From NCBI GenBank assembly GCA_964019135.1, contig OZ025256.1, positions 42,504,035 through 42,568,034 on the forward strand: a stretch of 64,000 nt of DNA. Direction: 5' to 3'. The translations under genes were made by a program, and so were the position numbers. Below are positions 59,490 through 64,000 of the stretch, piece after piece. This DNA is from Arenicola marina (taxonomy: Eukaryota > Annelida > Polychaeta > Arenicolidae). The number at the start of each line of letters is the position of its first letter. The stretch's first letter is position 1. The notes under the pieces are model-generated. The model saw only the letters and a list, made by a program, of their open reading frames with translations, did no database searches and was not told the DNA's origin.

Positions 59490-61734
59490 TTCGCCCCGAA
59501 ATCTATGCAAACCTCGTGTGCCTCCAGCAATCTCGTTACTGGGGGGTGATAGCTCACTGCCCAACACCGGGGCCCTTGCAGGCTGATATGGCACGCAACC
59601 GTGGTACTTCAGATCACCGAGATACATTGATGTTACAAATCTAACTGGAGAGAAAGGCGATCCTCAACCAAAGCTGCAAAGGCAACGTAGTTATATCTCC
59701 CTTTGATGACTCTGTGGCTTTTGCTAAAAGATAGATGTGAGCTGCATATAGGGGACGCGGCACCAGCCGTCTGAGCCCCACCGGCACACTGAATGCACTG
59801 CCAGACAGCCGGGTTATAATCTGTGGATTATCTGATGGCCACTGTCTGGGTAACGAGATTATTCACAACAGCCTAGTAATCTTGTTACATATCGATGTGG
59901 TTCTCTATTAACGTGTTTTTTTTTTTTTACTTTTGGATGGATTTTTGGATGTTTTGTCTGCGACGAGAGTACGACGAGAGTACGACGAGACCAGGACGAG
60001 ATCTCGGATGACCTTATGGGCGAAACCCCATTTGATTTCATCTCAGCAGATTTACAAATTTGCCCATGATTTGTTTCTTATCGCAAATATAAATGATGTG
60101 GGCGATGACATTCTTGGCGCTAGGTTTACCGCCTCCCCTCAGCGAAAACCATTAAACAAACCATGTTTGTCCAATATAGATTCTTTCTCCGCGTTCTTTT
60201 CTCATTGAAAAAATGTCCGACGTCTGATTGATTTAATTAAGTATAACGATTTTTATATTTTTTGCTGGCAGATTTGTCTTTTCGGTAAGACTGGAGCTTG
60301 AACTTCATCCTAGAAACGCTGAATCTGAGGAGGTGCCGACTTTATCTCATCACGGCATTGTCAGAATCAAATCAATCAAACTTAATCTCATCCTCATCGA
60401 TTATGACTCTGTGGCCATGAATTAATTTGGTCGGTCCACCCTGAGCTATGCATCACGGGTGGATGTGCCCCGAGGGACCATGGCAACGGGCCTCCCTGCC
60501 CGAACACCACTTCTGAACACACCCCCCCCCCCTTGCCCGACACCAGTGTTCACGTGTGTGATTCACTTCATACACACCGAAATAGAGCTAACTGTGTTCC
60601 CTGGTCCCATATAACATATAAGATAACATCAGATAAAGCATTATTTAACGTCAGTATTAAAAGTTCACAAGAAACATTAGCACAAGTGCTATTGACCGAC
60701 AATGACAATTGTGACAAGTTATATACATATGACGAATAACAAACACCCGTTTTATAATCTCCAATCTCCTACCGTTCACCCTAAAAGCTAAGCTGCACAT
60801 TACACAAGACTTGCAATTGCAAGAACAAATATTTCATGTCGAATTTATGGCTTTAACCCGCTTACAATATGATTTTAGCTAATTTCATCGCCTTGGTAAC
60901 ACTATTTCAACAATTTACTACATTGATACGTCACTGAATTTCGATCGTAAATTGTAGTTTTAACTCGCACGTTTAACTATATATAATCATGGAAGGAAAA
61001 AACGCACCACTTTTCATAAAAGTCATATTTCAATAACCAAAAGTATGGTAATATAACTAAATGAAAGCCAATGGTTTCGTGACTCTTACAGGCATAGCGA
61101 TCAATCATATGTAACCAAAGGAAATTTCGAGCGATTTATCCCTACGAACAGTGCAGTTGTTTTGCGACAGTTATTAACACCCCTTTTAAAAGCGGTGCGG
61201 TTTTGTTTCTGGGAGTATATTAATGCGAAGTGGTGTTCACTTAGGTAACTAGCATTTATTGACTGGGTATCTTGCTTCATTGTGGGATGAAAGTGACATC
61301 ATAAGCATCGATATGGATTTATTCGAAGTCACGATACTGACAACATGCTATCATCCTATGTATCGCTTTCAAATGATCATCTTGTGGTGCACAAATATCT
61401 TAATGAGCCACTTGAACCTTGAACTATTGAATTGAATTAGACTGGTGTCGCCGTCTACGGTGTTCGCCGTGTAATGTTGTTTTCCGCCAAGTTGTTTTTG
61501 CAGTCATGGATTATTTCAAACGTACAGATTGTAAACAGTAAAGTCCCATTGAATTAAATGACATTAACTATGAGCTACATATACCATGACTACCTCACAA
61601 GATATTACATTCTACCAGTGTTGGTGCCATGTATAATTCAGGAAACAAATTGGAAACGTTTGCATGCTATCCAGCCTATCATTCTAAGGTCGTTAATTGA
61701 CTATATATTTGATATGTCGCCATCTTGCTTCCAG
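59490..61734. other. Quiet intronic DNA
   Basis: No exon, RNA gene or large repeat was recognised. A short ACGAGAGT triplication lies at 59964-59990 and poly-T at 59917-59930. The last 30 bases supply the pyrimidine tract and AG acceptor for the next exon. Confidence 0.45.
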
Positions 61735-61942
61735 TCCCTGCACTGTGTAACGTCACGCTGAACGGCACGTACTACCAAGATGGCGTCCTCAACCCAATCC
61801 ACCTGACCCTCGTCGATGTAACGTCCAACATGATTGGACGACCTTTGCGTTGCTTCTACCGCTTCCGGGGGTTACCAGGGCAACGCGTGTCCATCAACAT
61901 CCAGGGTCTTCGCACCGGCGTCTATGATGAGACGACATACAG
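61735..61942 (+). CDS. CUB-domain exon, N-terminal half
   Basis: The exon follows a TTGCTTCCAG acceptor and ends before GTATGA. It takes one base from exon 1 and leaves two for the next exon. Counting from the ATG at 12907 it encodes residues 35-103. CNVTLNGTYYQDGVLNP carries the first CUB cysteine (Cys39) and two N-glycosylation sequons (NVT, NGT). RCFYRFRGLPGQRVSI carries the second (Cys74) and the typical C-x-Y-x-F and PG-x-RV core strands. CUB domains are beta-sandwich modules of secreted and membrane proteins that bind other proteins. No protease or other catalytic module is visible, so the specific role is unknown. Suppressor-of-lurcher/Neto-type CUB proteins come to mind, but only a search could show it. 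Confidence 0.75.
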
Positions 61943-62065
61943 GTATGACCTCTAACAGGGAGCCTGACCTCTAGCGGTCAGGTTGACCTTGGCCTGTGAG
62001 CATGAAGATAGCGTCACTAAGACTTCCGAAGTCGTATAGAAGAACATACTTCAGTCTTAGGAGAG

Positions 62066-62140
62066 GCGCTCTCTGGTGTAGTGGTTAGCATACGCGTTAG
62101 CATCGTAAGGTCGGAGGTTCGAGTCCGGCTGAGGACCGAA
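62066..62140 (+). repeat. tRNA-derived SINE head in intron 2
   Basis: A box TGGTGTAGTGGTTAGCA (62074-62090) and consensus B box GGTTCGAGTCC (62116-62126). The cloverleaf is incomplete, and a GAATGCCATCATATATA tail follows, repeated once after the AT tract, as in tRNA-derived SINEs with simple-repeat tails. Confidence 0.65.

Positions 62141-62145
<5 letters not shown>

Positions 62146-62177
<32 letters not shown>
62146..62177. repeat. (AT)n microsatellite
   Basis: About 15 uninterrupted AT dinucleotides between two copies of a GAATGCCATCATAT phrase. Confidence 0.95.
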
Positions 62178-62180
<3 letters not shown>

Positions 62181-62606
62181 TTTACCGAATGCCATCATAT
62201 ATATATGTAAATATAGGGGTATATGGCGTATAGTGTATAGGGAGGGGGGGATACCGGGGGGGACCTCCCCCTCTGAATAGAGAATCCCCAAGAATTAGGG
62301 AGAGCAATATCGAACATTCAAGATGAGGACTATTCAAGACTAGACGCGACAAAAGAAATGTCCTCAAAGGTGATATCGTGAATATCGAGGAATTCACTGC
62401 TAATAACTGATCGGGGTAAATAGGGAAAGGGTCTTCGCGTTGAACAAGGAATTTTACGGATAACGATCTGCAAAAATTGCCAACAGCTAATCGCGAATCT
62501 TAAAGAATTCCTGGATGCCAATGAGATCGGAGAAGGTACCCCCCCCCCCCCCACCACCACCAACCCGCCCTCTTTATAGATAGATGGCTGTTGATGTTCA
62601 CCACAG

Positions 62607-62815
62607 TTGCCGTGACGGCTGGCTTCGAATCTGGGATGGGTCACGTGATCCTGGTCGCCATAGATACCCGCCTAACACCTTTTGTGGTTACTACGAAGAA
62701 GGCGACCTTGACGTTGACAAGGTCAGCACCGGCACTATGGCGGACATGGAATTCTACACAGAGCAGGCACATCAGAGAAATGACTTTGTCGTCGGCTATA
62801 AGTACGTAAACATCG
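62607..62815 (+). CDS. CUB-domain exon, C-terminal half
   Basis: Acceptor GTTCACCACAG ends at 62606. The two bases left by the previous exon plus T make Ser, giving YSCRDGWLRIWDGS without a break. This supplies the third cysteine (Cys105), the conserved DGWLRIWDG strand, and the fourth cysteine in PPNTFCGYY (Cys130). The final strand DFVVGYKYVNI closes the fold. An AG 23 bases upstream would shift the frame and lose the CUB match. The exon is ended here at 62815 because GTGAGT follows and because this makes the whole CUB a phase 1-1 module, the usual form of shuffled extracellular domains. If that donor is not used, the frame runs 11 more codons to a TAG at 62851-62853. Confidence 0.65.
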
Positions 62816-62853
62816 GTGAGTTGCCACTGCAGATTTACTTCCTGAAGACCTAG

Positions 62854-63734
62854 TCTCATTATCTCGTATCACACCTTGATGCTATACTATGTATCAAAAT
62901 TTACAACATATTACAAGATCAGGTGCATCTCCGGGGCTCTGGAAGGGGTACATGGTGACACAGGCATATGAAAAAAATCGACATTTGACATTGAAACCCA
63001 AATTCCGACACTGAGGATCTGAAGAAGCGACATCGACACAAATAGTGGCATTTTAGAAAAAAACGACACTCAACTGAACTTAGCCAAAAAGCGACACGGA
63101 AGGTCGTGCAAAAACGACCTGCCATTCGACAGTGAGAAGTTTGAAAAATCGACACTGGACGCTCGACCCCTTCCTGACCCCTATCTCCCAGTTGTCAATT
63201 TTAGTCATCGCCATTCTTCCATTTACACACGCTGGACAGAGAGACAGAGATGTTCTATGCTGGAAAAATATATGGATATTTCTGTCTGATTTGATTTGAT
63301 TTGATTATCGGTTAACGGCACGTTCAGCCTGTAAGGCAATATCGTGCCATACTGGTTTAGTTTATTATAAATAACTCCGCAGTCAATACTAATATTTCTG
63401 TCTGAAGATCAAGTGGTCAATTAACGATCTTGAATGATTGAACCGGAAAGGCTGGTACCAAAGTTTTCCAATTTGTATACTGAATTATACATTGGACCAA
63501 CACTGATATAATTTAATATTTTGTTGGGTAACCGTGGACTTAAGTTAATGAATGATATATTTTCCTTAAATCCGACTCATTTACTGTTTAGTTTAGTGAT
63601 AATATATGAATGAAAAAAAGAACTTGGCTGACAGTCACTGGTTTCTTGTCCCTAGGTTATCTCGTGTACCAGCTTATTGTATTACCATGACGTCATTGGT
63701 TTCAGTGCGTGACCGTCGAATTTACCCCAGACAG
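62854..63734. other. Downstream intron or 3' flank
   Basis: Apart from the fold-back at 62933-63181, this is AT-rich DNA with a (GATTT)n-like run at 63289-63305. There is no AATAAA soon after the possible stop at 62851, mildly favouring intron over 3' UTR. A TGACGTCATTGG motif lies at 63688-63699. Confidence 0.35.
62933..63181. mobile_element. CGACA-rich fold-back element
   Basis: The left end GGGGCTCTGGAAGGGGTAC pairs imperfectly with the right end, which on the other strand reads GGGGTCAGGAAGGGGTCGA. The interior is full of CGACA phrases in a loose ~20-30 base rhythm. It resembles 712-927 in ends and content. Sequence starting CCTGGAAGGGGTAAATGGCG in each large unit (25348, 35036, 47188, 56502) looks like a left end of the same family. 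Confidence 0.55.
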
Positions 63735-64000
63735 CTGGACCACAGCATGCACCTGGTGCCGCACTCAGGTAGGGGGGGGGGACCACAGCATGCACCTGGT
63801 GCCGCACTCAGGTAGGGGGGGGACCACAGCATGCACCTGGTGCCGCACTCGGGTAGGGGGGGGGGACCACAGCATGCACCTGGTGCCGCACTCAGGTAGG
63901 GGGGGGACCACAGCATGCACCTGGTGCCGCACTCAGGTAGGGGGGGGGACCACAGCATGCACCTGGTGCCGCACTCAGGTAGGGGGGGGGGCCACAGCAT
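63735..64000. repeat. 42-bp minisatellite running off the window
   Basis: The CACAGCATGCACCTGGTGCC landmark starts at 63741, 63784, 63825, 63868, 63909, 63951 and 63993 (41-43 base spacing). The length change lies in the G run that follows each GGTAGG. Confidence 0.95.

Larger units (their letters stand above)
13010..61734 (+). other. Proposed giant first intron (~48.7 kb)
   Basis: It is bounded by the GTAAGA donor at 13010 and a TTGCTTCCAG acceptor ending at 61734, with matching phase 1 on both sides. It holds no other exon that I can support. It is filled with satellites, MITEs, SINE heads and the four-copy LINE-bearing unit. The size could be wrong if the repeat arrays are misassembled. 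Confidence 0.5.

Noticed and set aside
2642-62140. Functional tRNA genes at the tRNA-like sites
   Set aside because: Boxes A and B are present, but acceptor and anticodon arms do not pair cleanly and simple-repeat or SINE-type tails follow; SINE heads are the better reading.
63735-64000. CRISPR-like array
   Set aside because: The repeats are contiguous with no unique spacers, and the genome is eukaryotic; it is a minisatellite. The same holds for the other arrays.

Overview
This is animal nuclear DNA with no sign of bacterial, organellar or viral organisation. It has spliced exons with consensus GT/AG borders, LINE reverse-transcriptase remnants, tRNA-derived SINE heads, short inverted-repeat elements and very many tandem repeats. 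The mix suggests a marine invertebrate (spiralian or amphioxus-like), but I cannot name the species. One 200-base run of N (3273-3472) marks an assembly gap. I saw no LTR retrotransposon, retrovirus or Polinton-like element, and no CRISPR array.

One host gene can be supported. Its first coding exon (12865-13009, signal peptide) ends in phase 1 at a GTAAGA donor. The next exons, 61735-61942 and 62607-62815, continue in exactly matching phases (1, then 2, then 1). Together they encode a complete four-cysteine CUB domain. If the join is right, the gene has an intron of about 48.7 kb, and almost everything else in the window lies inside it. A strong GTGAGT donor after the CUB module suggests further exons beyond the window.

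Layout. 1-3272: no gene, three or four small inverted-repeat (MITE-like) elements, a tRNA-like SINE head and a CCAAT-like minisatellite. 3473-6366: GC-rich satellite with a 397-bp higher-order repeat. 6367-12640: microsatellites, one copy of a dispersed repeat (called family X here), little else. 12640-13009: promoter candidate and exon 1. 13010-22907: a 66-bp minisatellite with an adjoining fold-back, a TA-flanked MITE, an 8-bp CATTACGT/CATTGCCT array, a perfect 45-bp x5 array, and a degenerate remnant of the large unit that follows.

22938-59100: four copies of a large repeated unit (I 22938-33383, II 33384-42895, III 44891-54865, IV 54866-59100, cut short). Units I-III each carry a decayed LINE. 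Every unit carries a TGGGG array, an AGGTCA-containing minisatellite and a C-rich minisatellite. Unit III is a mosaic: its left part resembles unit II, while its right part and the start of unit IV are almost identical to the I-II junction region. 42896-44890 is a spacer of other dispersed repeats. 59100-61734 is quiet intron. 61735-62815 holds the CUB exons, and 63735-64000 a 42-bp minisatellite running off the end.

Nearly all long open frames in the window are products of stop-free tandem repeats and are not called as genes. Reading was by eye: identities and copy numbers are approximate unless stated as counted.
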